Positions 16,104-24,841 of a stretch of 64,000 nucleotides of DNA are shown one piece after another (within the stretch, counting starts at the first letter, position 1; each line of letters opens with the position of its first letter). Origin of the DNA: JAGVPT01 sp963772165 (GTDB lineage Bacteria; Bacteroidota; Ignavibacteria; UBA10030; UBA8401); assembly GCA_963772165.1 (NCBI GenBank), contig CAVYWA010000010.1:124001-188000 (forward strand), read 5' to 3'. Both the position numbers and the translations under genes were made by a program. The notes under the pieces were generated by a model that saw only the letters and a list, made by a program, of their open reading frames with translations, was not told the DNA's origin and did not search any database.

Positions 16104-16976
16104 ATGAATCGGCAGCAACTCATTTCCCAAATAGTTGAAGACGTGTTAAAGGAAAAGAATCTTGCACACGCGTGCTGTAAAGATGGCGTATGTACGGACG
16201 GTCTGTGTGTCATTCACAATAAAGATGCCGTAAAGAATATTGTTACCTACGGCGCCTCTCGCATTACGGCCGGGGTCGGCGTGGATGCTGCAGGCGGAGT
16301 CGAACCCGACCTTGCCAGGATGATTGACCATACGTTGCTCAAGCCGGAAGCAACGGTTGCACAGATCGAAAAACTTACCGCGGAAGCAAAGAAATTTCAT
16401 TTCGCGAGCGTCTGCATCAATCCTTCCTACGTTCCTTTGTGCGCAAAATTGCTCAAAGACACCGACGTGAAAGTCTGCACCGTGATCGGCTTTCCGCTCG
16501 GTGCTACTTCGTCTGACTCAAAGGCTTTCGAGGCAGAACGCGCGATCCGGGACGGAGCAAACGAAGTCGATATGGTGATCAATGTGGGAAGGCTGAAATC
16601 CGGCGACTACGACTATGTTGAAAGTGACATTTTTGCGGTTGTGAGCACAGCAAAGCGTTTTCAGGTTCTGACAAAAGTAATCATTGAAACAGGGTTGTTG
16701 ACGGACGAAGAGAAAATCAAGGCATGCATGCTGGCAAAACGTGCCGGTGCTGATTTTGTGAAAACCTCCACCGGCTTTTCAAAAGGCGGGGCAACCACCG
16801 GGGATATCGCATTGATGCGCTACGTCGTCGGGAGTGCGATGGGCGTAAAAGCATCCGGCGGAGTGAGAAGCCGCGAAGACGCGCTGAAACTTGTTGCCAG
16901 CGGTGCTGACCGAATCGGAGCAAGTGCCAGCGTTGCGATCGCGGGGGGAACCACGACTCCGGGAGGCGGCTATTGA
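16104..16976 (+). CDS. deoC: Deoxyribose-phosphate aldolase with Cys-rich N-terminal extension
   Basis: Cleaves 2-deoxyribose-5-phosphate to glyceraldehyde-3-phosphate and acetaldehyde. The catalytic core starts at about residue 68 (ARMIDHTLLKPEAT) and carries VCTVIGFPLG, the KVIIETGLL strand with the Schiff-base-region Lys, and VKTSTGFSKGGATT. The core is preceded by a 67-residue extension: an amphipathic helix (LISQIVEDVLKEK, about residues 6-18), then CCKDGVCTDGLC (Cys at 24, 25, 30, 35). Short helices of this kind are used as encapsulation peptides by microcompartment enzymes. I chose the ATG at 16104 because the 19 residues encoded upstream look non-coding, but no strong RBS is visible. 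The stop overlaps the next gene's TTG start. Confidence 0.9.
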   Translation: MNRQQLISQIVEDVLKEKNLAHACCKDGVCTDGLCVIHNKDAVKNIVTYGASRITAGVGVDAAGGVEPDLARMIDHTLLKPEATVAQIEKLTAEAKKFHFASVCINPSYVPLCAKLLKDTDVKVCTVIGFPLGATSSDSKAFEAERAIRDGANEVDMVINVGRLKSGDYDYVESDIFAVVSTAKRFQVLTKVIIETGLLTDEEKIKACMLAKRAGADFVKTSTGFSKGGATTGDIALMRYVVGSAMGVKASGGVRSREDALKLVASGADRIGASASVAIAGGTTTPGGGY

Positions 16977-17518
16977 AGAATATCAGCCACATCCGGCCCT
17001 TGTCGTTGTTCGCCGGCTTGATCATGAGCATTGCCGCAGCAGGATGTTCGTCATCGGAGACAACGCAGAATACCAGACCAGCTCTTCCGTCCGATACCTC
17101 ATATTCTCAAGGCCAGCAGACCTCTCCTCAAAAAAAAGCTCACAGTCAAAAACAAGTTTCCCCGGGAAATCAACAGGGGTTTGTGACTCAGGAGGATACG
17201 ATTGAAGCGGAGGTCGTTACGCGCAACCACGACGCGAATCACATGAAGCCGCCGTCGCGGCATTCATCGAAAAAGAAATACTACAGCGTCCAGCTCGGCG
17301 CCTTTCGAGTCTTAAGCAATGCCGACCGGGCAAAAAAGATTGCACAGCAACGATACAAAGAGCCGGTTTATCAATTCTTTGATAAGCCGATAAAAATGTA
17401 CCGCGTGACACTGGGAAATTTTCCGAAAATTAATGAAGCCTTGAAGTTTTTAAAAACGATCCAGCACGACCACCCGAAGGAATATAAAGATGCCTGGGTT
17501 GCGGAGATGAAGCGATGA
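16973..17518 (+). CDS. SPOR-domain lipoprotein
   Basis: A 181-residue product that starts at TTG, sharing TTGA with the deoC stop. A signal peptide ends in the lipobox AAAGC (about residue 25), followed by a low-complexity Ser/Gln/Lys linker and a C-terminal SPOR domain of about 70 residues (YYSVQLGAFRVLSNADRAKKI ... YRVTLGNFPKINEALKFLK). SPOR domains bind denuded septal glycan strands, so a role at the division site is likely. It is coupled to a second SPOR gene by an ATGA overlap. Confidence 0.82.
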   Translation: MKNISHIRPLSLFAGLIMSIAAAGCSSSETTQNTRPALPSDTSYSQGQQTSPQKKAHSQKQVSPGNQQGFVTQEDTIEAEVVTRNHDANHMKPPSRHSSKKKYYSVQLGAFRVLSNADRAKKIAQQRYKEPVYQFFDKPIKMYRVTLGNFPKINEALKFLKTIQHDHPKEYKDAWVAEMKR

Positions 17519-18060
17519 ACCGCAGGTTCATTCTTTTCCTGTTCGCCGTCCTATTTGCCGCAAACGGCACCGCTCTCGCTTTCATTCGAACTGCTCCGGA
17601 TTCGCTCACGCCAGCCCGAAAAGAAAAACTCAGCACGTTTGAAAAATCGTTCAAGCCTTCCGAATACGACACTGATCTAGAACTCTTGCATAAGAAAGAG
17701 AACCAGCCACGGCCCATTGTCGACGTTCCCGTCGAAACATTCACCATCGCCGAACCGGAGACCGTACAAGGCTTCCGCATTCAGGTCTTTGCTTCGAACA
17801 ATTATGACGAAGCAGTTTCAGTCCGCAACTCGATCAACCTGGAGCTTCCCGCTCAGTGGGTATACATGGTATACGACGCGCCGACGTACAAAGTCCGTGT
17901 CGGCGACTACACAAACCGCGCCGATGCCAACCTCGCCGTTGACGGCTTCATCGAAAAGGGGTACAAAGGCGCCTGGGTTGTCCCGGACCGCGTACTGGCG
18001 AACCCGGGGACAAAGCCAGTATCGCCCGTCGACAGTACGGGGGCCGGCGGCGGGAATTAG
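17515..18060 (+). CDS. Secreted SPOR-domain protein
   Basis: A 181-residue product with a signal peptide (RFILFLFAVLFAANGTALA), a linker of about 60 residues and a C-terminal SPOR repeat (GFRIQVFASNNYDEAV ... YKVRVGDYTNRADANLAV). It lacks a lipobox and so is probably periplasmic, in contrast to the lipoprotein encoded just before it. The start codon overlaps the preceding stop (GATGAA), indicating translational coupling. The two neighbours may act as a pair on peptidoglycan (inference). Confidence 0.8.
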   Translation: MNRRFILFLFAVLFAANGTALAFIRTAPDSLTPARKEKLSTFEKSFKPSEYDTDLELLHKKENQPRPIVDVPVETFTIAEPETVQGFRIQVFASNNYDEAVSVRNSINLELPAQWVYMVYDAPTYKVRVGDYTNRADANLAVDGFIEKGYKGAWVVPDRVLANPGTKPVSPVDSTGAGGGN

Positions 18061-18468
18061 TGCCATTCCCAGTTAATAACCTTATACCTGCCTCTCGCTA
18101 AGTGATGCCTTCGGAACATAGCATGGAGAACGCCGAAAGTATTGTTGTCCTTCGTGCTCATAACCTATTGACGTCCTTGGTGGTAAAAGAGTGCATGATT
18201 CTTTCGTTGAAACTGTTCCGGATCACTATTCATTAGGATACTGGCAAAAAAAGTCGTATCTTTAAAGTGTTATCCCGCCTCCGAGCTTGATACTTTTGGA
18301 AGCGGAAATTTGAGACTCGCTCTCCGATGATTAGAAGCTGAGGTTTGCAGCAGGTTGCCGAAACGCCCTTGCTGCGTTTCGGGAAATAGGTATCACTCCC
18401 TCGATTTGCCTTCCGCAATTTTCCATCTTTACGCAGCGCGTCTCCCCATTTATTATCAAAGGATTTTT
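18061..18468. other. Long leader/spacer upstream of rhlE with a 9-bp stem-loop
   Basis: Contains no supported gene. A perfect hairpin CCGAAACGC/GCGTTTCGG with a 7-nt loop lies at 18358-18382, about 85 nt before the helicase start. Long structured leaders are known for cold-shock helicase mRNAs, so this may be a 5' UTR element, but I found no convincing promoter. No other structure was seen. Confidence 0.35.
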
Positions 18469-19812
18469 ATGTCTTTTTCAAAACTCGGTCTCAATGACCG
18501 ATTGGTGCAGGGTATTCTTGCGACCGGGTACACCGCACCGACCACGATTCAATCGCGGGCAATTCCGGCTGCGCTTGCCGGCAAAGATGTCATCGGCTGT
18601 GCACAAACCGGGACAGGGAAAACCGCAGCGTTCGTCTTGCCGATCTTGAATCGGCTGTCCGCCGACCTCCATGTGAAGCACCACGGCGTACGCTCACTCA
18701 TCCTTACGCCGACGCGGGAACTTGCACAGCAGATCGAGGATTCGATCACCGCGTACGGACGGTTCATGAGCATCCAAAGCTTGGCCGTTTTCGGCGGAGT
18801 AAACATACAGAATCAAATCAAGCGTCTGCGCCGCGGCGTCGACATTGTCATTGCAACTCCCGGTCGCCTGCTCGACCATCTTGAACGCCAAACCATCGAC
18901 TTATCGAACGTCGAGGTTCTCGTCCTTGACGAAGCGGACAGGATGTTTGATATGGGATTCATTCAGGATGTGCGGAAAATTATTTCCAAAGTGCCCGCCC
19001 ATCGGCAGACGATGCTTTTTTCGGCAACGATGTCAAAGGAAGTTCGCGCACTCACCGCCAATATTCAGAAACATCCGGAGTTCATCGAAGTCGGAGAGCA
19101 GCGCAAACCGGTCGATACCGTTACGCAGCATTTCTACTCCATCCATCAGGAATTGAAAGTCGATCTTCTCATCCATATTCTCGAGACGACCCAGATGGAA
19201 AGCGTACTGGTATTTTCGAGGACTAAACATGGTGCGGATAAAATTTCTCACCGCCTCGAGCGGAAAGGAATCAAATCCATTGCGATTCACTCCAACAGGA
19301 CTCAAGCACAGCGTCAACGGGCGCTTGCCGGCTTCAAACACGGCGACTATCAGGTCCTTGTCGCGACCGACATTGCCGCGCGCGGCATCGATGTGGAAGG
19401 AATCACGCACGTCGTCAACTTCGATACACCGACGTTTGCCGAGGATTATATTCATCGGATTGGAAGGACCGGACGGGCTACATCGAAAGGAGACGCCCTT
19501 ACGTTCGTCGCACGAAACGAGCAGGAATATCTGCGAAAGATTGAGTACTTCGTCGGAAAAAAGTTCGAGTTAAAAAAATATCCCGGCTTTGACGATACGA
19601 AGAGACCAACGATAGGGGCGCATACTGATGAGCGCGCACGGAACATAGGGCACAAAGATCATCAGCACCATTTTGAAAAACCTCAAGGAACGTGGGAAGA
19701 GAAACAGCGGAGACGTGAACGGGGAAGCCACACGACAGGAGCCAAAAGTCCGTTTCAAAAGCCGTTTCGAAAAAGACGCCCGGACAACCGCGGTTCTCAC
19801 CGGCCGGCATAA
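18469..19812 (+). CDS. rhlE: DEAD-box RNA helicase, RhlE type
   Basis: An ATP-dependent RNA helicase of 447 residues. In order: the Q motif GYTAPTTIQSRAIP, Walker A AQTGTGKTAA, PTRELAQQI, DEAD (VLVLDEADRMFDMGF), SAT (LFSATMSKEV) and HRIGRTGR. These are followed by a basic, His/Lys/Arg-rich tail (about residues 385-447) likely to bind RNA. AAAGGA 5 nt before the ATG at 18469 sets the start. The frame is open further upstream to 18355, but that part is not helicase-like. Likely roles are ribosome assembly or mRNA turnover, often cold-induced. It converges on the Ig-like lipoprotein gene with 3 nt between the stops. Confidence 0.94.
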   Translation: MSFSKLGLNDRLVQGILATGYTAPTTIQSRAIPAALAGKDVIGCAQTGTGKTAAFVLPILNRLSADLHVKHHGVRSLILTPTRELAQQIEDSITAYGRFMSIQSLAVFGGVNIQNQIKRLRRGVDIVIATPGRLLDHLERQTIDLSNVEVLVLDEADRMFDMGFIQDVRKIISKVPAHRQTMLFSATMSKEVRALTANIQKHPEFIEVGEQRKPVDTVTQHFYSIHQELKVDLLIHILETTQMESVLVFSRTKHGADKISHRLERKGIKSIAIHSNRTQAQRQRALAGFKHGDYQVLVATDIAARGIDVEGITHVVNFDTPTFAEDYIHRIGRTGRATSKGDALTFVARNEQEYLRKIEYFVGKKFELKKYPGFDDTKRPTIGAHTDERARNIGHKDHQHHFEKPQGTWEEKQRRRERGSHTTGAKSPFQKPFRKRRPDNRGSHRPA

Positions 19813-19815
19813 CCG

Positions 19816-21528
19816 TTACCTGAATTTTATTCGCACGCCTTCAACAGGCCAGCGTGCCCGCACTTTGATGGAATCCGGAAAAACGGCAAATCGCTCCGCT
19901 GGAATATACGGAAACGGTTTGCCGGAATAGTACACGCCGTTGTTGTAGTCGTCCTGGAACGCCTTCAACCGATACTCCCCCGCATCAAGCTGCGGAAACA
20001 AAAATTTCTTCCCGCGCTGCGTTGCAACATGGACTGTTTTCTTCATCTTTTTTGCTGTGTTCTCGGCGATAACGATGTACCGGTCGGCGTGCGATGTATC
20101 CTGATCAATAAGCACTCCTTCGATGCTGCTCAATTGTTCGGGGTCGACGGTCCGGAAAGAAAACTTTCGCGTACTGTCTTTCCAATGATTCCCGACTCCG
20201 TCCCGGAGCGAGTCAAAGCGGACAAAAAAAGTGTAGAAGTAATCCTGACGCAACGTTTGGCGAGGAATAATTTTGAAGCTCGCGGAAGAATTCCAGACAA
20301 CGTGCAATGGGACTACCACGGAATCCTTTCCCTCTAAAAGGATGGCATGTTCTGCGGATTCGTGTTGAAGCGCATCGTCGAAATCGAACCGAAATTCCTG
20401 GTCCATCGGGAATCGCGTTGTCGAGTCCATCACGGTAGCATAGATCAAGCCGGGCGGCATCGTATCGGGGACAGCCGCTCGGCTGAATTGTTTTGATGAT
20501 GCCAGCGGGTTGATGACATGGCCGGCAAGGTCTTTTACACCGGTAACGAAGACTTTATAGAGAGTATCTTCACGCTGGGGCTCGGTGATGAGCATGACAT
20601 GAGCGGGATTTTCAAAATGAGGGAAGAAATCAACAATACGAATGTTTCGGGTTCGACCCGTATCGGAAATTGAAAATGATCCCACTGCGAGGGAAGTCAA
20701 ATCAATGCTTTCGCTGAATTCCAGTTCGACATGGGTGTTGTCCTTCGTGGTTGCTCCGATAAGCCGCGGCGCGGTCGTATCCTCCATGGAAAGCTGAAAA
20801 TTCATTTCGGTCCGTAATGAATCCGTTTCATCCAAGCGGATATCGCCCGGTGCAGTACTCATTGCGTCGGTCTCCGGGTCGTAGACTAAATTGCGAAACT
20901 CATCTCGCACCGCAATGACTCTGTAACTGCCGAACGCGAGGTGCGTCAAAGAGTAATCGCCGGTGTTGCCTGTTTGTGTGATGTAGTCGGGCTTTTGCGT
21001 CATGGGGTTCAGCGTATCCGGCTTAAGACCGTCCAGCTGGTACGCAAAGATCATCACGCCGACGGGCTTCTCGTCGTAAATGCGTCCGCGAATTTCGCCG
21101 CGGTCGATCTGCGCACCGGTCGTGAAAGCAAACGAGTACGCATGCGCCATGCGGTTCCGGTTGTTGACGTCGACAACATCGGTGCCAACCGTGACAACAT
21201 AGGTTGTGTTCTTCCTCAACGAATCCCGGAAACTCAACTCAACTTCTCTTCCACTCCAGTCAAATTTGACATCTTTCACGTACGGCGAGATAAAGATGGA
21301 TTCTTCAACCGAGCGCCGTTCGACATACTTGCTAAACTCTAATGAGATATGGGAAGAAGAATATTCTGTGGTATTCGGGGGTGGATAGACATCGATGATT
21401 TCGGGCGGGGTGGTGTCAATAGGCCCTCCTTCCGGAGCGCGCTCTCCTGCACAACCATTCATGAGAAAGAGAAGAGCGACGACGCCGAAGACGTTCAGGC
21501 GTGCAAATACTATGCTACCTTGTGTCAT
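19816..21528 (-). CDS. Ig-like domain-containing lipoprotein
   Basis: A 570-residue outer-membrane or surface lipoprotein. The signal peptide ends in the lipobox MNGC (Cys at about residue 26). It is followed by a Gly/Pro-rich spacer GERAPEGGPIDTTPPEII and a bacterial Ig-like (SbsA-type) domain with NTTEYSSSHISLEFSKYV. A middle domain resembles a carboxypeptidase-regulatory-like fold (IDRGEIRGRIYDEKPVGVM). The GGPxDTTPP start is characteristic of a lipoprotein family widespread in Bacteroidota, whose function is unknown. The gene is monocistronic between two converging or diverging neighbours. Confidence 0.8.
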   Translation of the reverse strand: MTQGSIVFARLNVFGVVALLFLMNGCAGERAPEGGPIDTTPPEIIDVYPPPNTTEYSSSHISLEFSKYVERRSVEESIFISPYVKDVKFDWSGREVELSFRDSLRKNTTYVVTVGTDVVDVNNRNRMAHAYSFAFTTGAQIDRGEIRGRIYDEKPVGVMIFAYQLDGLKPDTLNPMTQKPDYITQTGNTGDYSLTHLAFGSYRVIAVRDEFRNLVYDPETDAMSTAPGDIRLDETDSLRTEMNFQLSMEDTTAPRLIGATTKDNTHVELEFSESIDLTSLAVGSFSISDTGRTRNIRIVDFFPHFENPAHVMLITEPQREDTLYKVFVTGVKDLAGHVINPLASSKQFSRAAVPDTMPPGLIYATVMDSTTRFPMDQEFRFDFDDALQHESAEHAILLEGKDSVVVPLHVVWNSSASFKIIPRQTLRQDYFYTFFVRFDSLRDGVGNHWKDSTRKFSFRTVDPEQLSSIEGVLIDQDTSHADRYIVIAENTAKKMKKTVHVATQRGKKFLFPQLDAGEYRLKAFQDDYNNGVYYSGKPFPYIPAERFAVFPDSIKVRARWPVEGVRIKFR

Positions 21529-21634
21529 CGTGGGTGCCGTGATTGCCGATTAAGTGTTTCATCATAATAAAAATATTTTCGTTTAGAAGAAAGACGAAAA
21601 AGGGCACATGCGGCAATTGGCTGTTCATGACCAC

Positions 21635-21663
21635 TTGCCTTTGGAAAACGGTTTCCTTACATT
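21635..21663 (+). promoter_or_regulatory. Candidate promoter for the PorV-like gene
   Basis: TTGCCT at 21635-21640, 17 nt, then TACATT at 21658-21663. The predicted start near 21670 lies about 108 nt before the ATG at 21778. The spacer holds an operator-like inverted repeat. Confidence 0.35.
21643..21656. promoter_or_regulatory. LacI-family-like operator within promoter spacer
   Basis: GGAAAACGGTTTCC is an inverted repeat around a central CG with half-sites GGAAAA/GGAAAC (5 of 6 match). This is the geometry of LacI-family operators. It lies between the candidate -35 and -10 boxes, where binding would block the polymerase. No LacI-family gene is in the window, so the regulator is unknown. Confidence 0.3.
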
Positions 21664-21777
21664 TCTCATCATAAATCCTGCCATAGACAACAACGCGAGA
21701 AGTGATATCGTCCGTTTGTTTACTGCCGTATGATCGGAACTCTTCGTCAATTCATTCACGACATTTGTGAGAAACGT

Positions 21778-22746
21778 ATGAACATTCGGACCCAACTGCG
21801 ACGAAACAGCGGCAGACTGTTTCTAGCGCTGAGCATGCTCTTCGTTGTCCATAGTGTAGACCATGCTCAGAATTCGACCTATACATTTCTTCTCGGCGAT
21901 GTCGGTGCGCGGTCTGCCGGGATGGCGGGCAGTTTTGTTTCGATGAGGAACGACGTTAACACGATATTTTACAATCCAGCCGGAATTGCTACCATTACCC
22001 AGCCACAAGCCTCTTTCGGATACCTTAAGAACCTGCTCGACATCAATTCCGGCTATGTTTCATACGCGCAAAACCTTTCCGACATCGGTCAGGTCGGCTT
22101 TGGCATCAATTACGTTAACTACGGAACGTTCGACGAGACCGACGAATTTGCGAACAAGATAGGAACATTCACCGCCGGGGACCTTGATATGTCGGTCGGG
22201 TTCGCGGCCGAGTTCGAACAGAATCTGTACTACGGTGTTGTCGCCAAATTCATCTATTCCTCTATCGCCGATGCCGCATCTTCGGCAATCGCAGCTGATT
22301 TTGGAATACTCTATTTTATTCCGGGAGCAAATCCGGTGTCGATTGGGGCGAGTATTCGGAATATGGGGACACAGCTTAATCCGTACTTAACTACCCGCGA
22401 GAGCCTCCCGCTCGACGTCAGCGTTGGCGCAACGATCAAGCCCCAGCACCTTCCCCTTTTGCTCAATTTTGATTTTCACCAACTCAACGAAACACAGGAT
22501 GACCTCGTTTCCCACTTCAAAATGTATTCTATCGGCGGAGAGTTTACGTTGAGCAAGGAGCTTCGTTTTCGTTTTGGATTCGACAACGAGCGGAGAAAGG
22601 ATTTAGCCCTAGGAACCTCATCCGGTCTTGCAGGATTTTCGTTCGGCGGCGGAATTGCACTTCAGACTCTTCGGTTCGATTATGCCTTTACATCACTCGG
22701 AAAGATTGGAAGCCTGAACAGCATTACCGTTGAAATGAACCTGTAG
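21778..22746 (+). CDS. PorV/PorQ-family outer-membrane beta-barrel protein
   Basis: A 322-residue protein with a signal peptide (about residues 10-32, ending near DHAQ). The family start TFLLGDVGARSAGMAGSFVSMRNDVNTIFYNPAGIA follows as the FadL-like NPAG signature, and the rest reads as amphipathic beta strands to the C-terminus. PorV-like proteins serve as outer-membrane shuttle or scaffold components of the type IX secretion system in Bacteroidota, and related proteins occur without it. The ATG at 21778 is preferred over 21730 because the signal peptide begins just after it. The gene may be under a LacI-type operator. Confidence 0.8.
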   Translation: MNIRTQLRRNSGRLFLALSMLFVVHSVDHAQNSTYTFLLGDVGARSAGMAGSFVSMRNDVNTIFYNPAGIATITQPQASFGYLKNLLDINSGYVSYAQNLSDIGQVGFGINYVNYGTFDETDEFANKIGTFTAGDLDMSVGFAAEFEQNLYYGVVAKFIYSSIADAASSAIAADFGILYFIPGANPVSIGASIRNMGTQLNPYLTTRESLPLDVSVGATIKPQHLPLLLNFDFHQLNETQDDLVSHFKMYSIGGEFTLSKELRFRFGFDNERRKDLALGTSSGLAGFSFGGGIALQTLRFDYAFTSLGKIGSLNSITVEMNL

Positions 22747-22771
22747 GAAAAAAATTACGCCGATGATTAAA

Positions 22772-22799
22772 TTCTGCAGCCGATAATCTGCAATCTGAG
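22772..22799. repeat. Degenerate heptamer array in convergent spacer
   Basis: Four consecutive 7-nt units read TTCTGCA, GCCGATA, ATCTGCA, ATCTGAG. The second unit is strongly diverged. Unit type and period match the clearer arrays at 45214-45309, 62517-62551 and 63893-63920. It lies between the converging PorV-like and ZIP genes. Confidence 0.35.
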
Positions 22800-22823
22800 T
22801 AAGAATCCGCGGAATCCGAGTCA

Positions 22824-23579
22824 TCACCTCCCGACAACTCTTGCTACAATCACGGAACTCACATAAAAAAGAATCATTCCGACAAACACCACAATCGGCG
22901 CTATTCGATTCCTCGAGCGATTGATTTCCGGAATCAGATCGCTCGCACCGACGTACATTCCTGCCCCAGCTGAAAAGGCAAACGCATAGCCGACAACCTG
23001 GCTGCTGATATCCTTTAATAAAAACATTGCCACAATACCGAGCATCGTTCCCGCCCCTGCCCCGGCAGACGCCCAGAATGCTTTTTTTCGCCGATGGTCG
23101 GCAGCGAGCATAACGGAAGCAATTGTCAACCCCTCCGGGAATTTGTGCAGCAGTATGGCAAAAAAGATCATCAACCCCAACGAAAAATTGTACTGCATAC
23201 CGGCGGAAATCGAAACGCCGTCAAAGAACGCGTGGATGAACAATCCCCAAAATGCGGAATAGCTAGCAACTTTCGACACCATGATCTCCGAATGCACTTC
23301 CTCGCCAAAATGCAAATGACCGACGACGGTATGTTCTGCAAAATGCATGACGCTGAATCCCGTCAAAATAAGAAGCGGGGCTGTGGGTCCGATTCCAGCG
23401 ATGCTTTCGGGAATAAGGTCCAGCAACACGAGTGCCAGGATAAAACCCGCCCCGAGCGCCAATAAGTATTCCTGCACTTTTTGCGGCCACTCCTTTTGCA
23501 TGAGCACGACACTGCCGCCTAGAATTTCGGCGCCCGCCGCGATGAAGCCAAACAGGATGATCGTGAATGGGATATTCAT
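22824..23579 (-). CDS. ZIP-family divalent metal transporter
   Basis: A 251-residue inner-membrane protein with eight predicted helices. The ZIP signature is in helices 4-5: HAFFDGVSISAG and HKFPEGLTIASVML, which carry the His, Asp/Asn and Glu metal ligands. Length matches bacterial ZupT-like carriers that import Zn2+ and other divalent metals. A His/Glu-containing loop (HFAEHTVVGHLHFGEEVHSE) between helices 3 and 4 is typical of the family. The start overlaps the stop of the TPR gene by 4 nt, the last step of a ten-gene run. Confidence 0.9.
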   Translation of the reverse strand: MNIPFTIILFGFIAAGAEILGGSVVLMQKEWPQKVQEYLLALGAGFILALVLLDLIPESIAGIGPTAPLLILTGFSVMHFAEHTVVGHLHFGEEVHSEIMVSKVASYSAFWGLFIHAFFDGVSISAGMQYNFSLGLMIFFAILLHKFPEGLTIASVMLAADHRRKKAFWASAGAGAGTMLGIVAMFLLKDISSQVVGYAFAFSAGAGMYVGASDLIPEINRSRNRIAPIVVFVGMILFYVSSVIVARVVGR

Positions 23580-24841
23580 TTTGCCGTATACCGAACCTTA
23601 AGATATTGTTCCGCTTGTTCGTGCGAGTTCTCGAATTTTTTCATTTCCAATATTTTGGTGTATTGCTGCACTGCAAGGTCGCGTTTCATTTGAATGTCGT
23701 AAATGAATCCGATTCGCAGGTTCGCCATCACCATAAATCCGGATTCCCCGTTTTTGTCGAGCGATTTGCTGATCTCATCACAGCGGAAGAAATTCTGCAG
23801 CGCTTCCTCGTACTTTCCCGTGTTCATCGCGTAGACACCGATATAGTACAGCGCCTCACGCTTTGAAGAATCGGTGTACCCCGTCATCCCTCCGCCTGAA
23901 CCATCGCAACGGGAAAGAATTTCCCGGAACACCGCGTGTGCATTCTCCCATTTGCCGAGGCTGATGTAGCACCTGCCGACATAGCGGTGAAAGACCACAT
24001 TTCTCGGATACCGGTTAAAAAGCTTCAGTGCAATTTCAAGCGCCTTCTCATACTGCCGCTCGTGAGTGTAATTCAATTGAAGGAGAAAATACTCGGCCTC
24101 GACGGCGGCATACTTCGCCTTTTCGGCAGCGATCGTAAGTTGTTCAATCCCTTTTTTCTTGTCGCCGCTTGGGAAAAAAAGCATGAGGGGCTTCACGATC
24201 GGATACTGTTCCGGAATCGCCTCGGCGTAGTAATTATAGATCCCCATGCCGAGAAGGATGTCGTCATTGTCAGGCGCTATGCTGTAGGCATGGCGCACAA
24301 TCGGCAGCGCAAGCCTGCCGTCGTTAGCCGCCTTAATCCAGCTTCCCCGGTTGGCACGCAGCCGACCGCGAAAACCGAGGGATCCGCCTTTGAAAAATAA
24401 TGCGGTCACATCATCGGGGTTTTTGTCAAGAATGCTGTCGCATTTGTCGATCACGACATCAAGCTCGTTTAAAAATTTGTCGTCGAAGGATTCATTATCG
24501 AAGTCTAACGAAATTTTCCACCAATCCACCATGGCGAGGAAAAAGTAACCCGCGGGATGTTCCGGGTGAGTCGTGATGAGATAATGAAACTCTACCTCCG
24601 CTTGATCGAACTCAAGATTATAGACGCGATCGATCCCCTGTTTTGTATGAAAGTCAAAATCCCGGTCCGTAAGCCATTGCGAAGAACTGACTGAAGGCAT
24701 AACAAAAGTGAGCAACAACGGCAATGCAATGCAACGAGACAGAAAAGGAACAACAATGCTCGTAAACCGATGATGTAGGGAATGTCCGTTCAACGCGAGA
24801 TCGTCATCAAGATTCTGTATTCGATACGATGTTTTGCCCAT
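23576..24841 (-). CDS. TPR-repeat protein, probably exported
   Basis: The protein has a hydrophobic segment near its N-terminus (VVPFLSRCIALPLLLTFVM) likely to be a signal peptide or anchor. TPR-like helical repeats cover the rest (HPEHPAGYFFLAMVDWWK, AIALKLFNRYPRNVVFHRYVGRC-type, ALYYIGVYAMNTGKYEEAL). No catalytic motif is seen and the function is unknown. The frame is open to 24943. I chose the ATG at 24841 as the nearest plausible start, which overlaps the upstream CPBP gene by 35 nt, but no strong RBS supports it and the start is uncertain. A 4-nt overlap couples it to the ZIP gene. Confidence 0.72.
   Translation of the reverse strand: MGKTSYRIQNLDDDLALNGHSLHHRFTSIVVPFLSRCIALPLLLTFVMPSVSSSQWLTDRDFDFHTKQGIDRVYNLEFDQAEVEFHYLITTHPEHPAGYFFLAMVDWWKISLDFDNESFDDKFLNELDVVIDKCDSILDKNPDDVTALFFKGGSLGFRGRLRANRGSWIKAANDGRLALPIVRHAYSIAPDNDDILLGMGIYNYYAEAIPEQYPIVKPLMLFFPSGDKKKGIEQLTIAAEKAKYAAVEAEYFLLQLNYTHERQYEKALEIALKLFNRYPRNVVFHRYVGRCYISLGKWENAHAVFREILSRCDGSGGGMTGYTDSSKREALYYIGVYAMNTGKYEEALQNFFRCDEISKSLDKNGESGFMVMANLRIGFIYDIQMKRDLAVQQYTKILEMKKFENSHEQAEQYLKVRYTAK

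Noticed and set aside
15673..16107. 144-codon plus-strand frame upstream of deoC
   Set aside because: It runs straight through the nested palindromic element and the deoC promoter, has no RBS and gives no family-like sequence.
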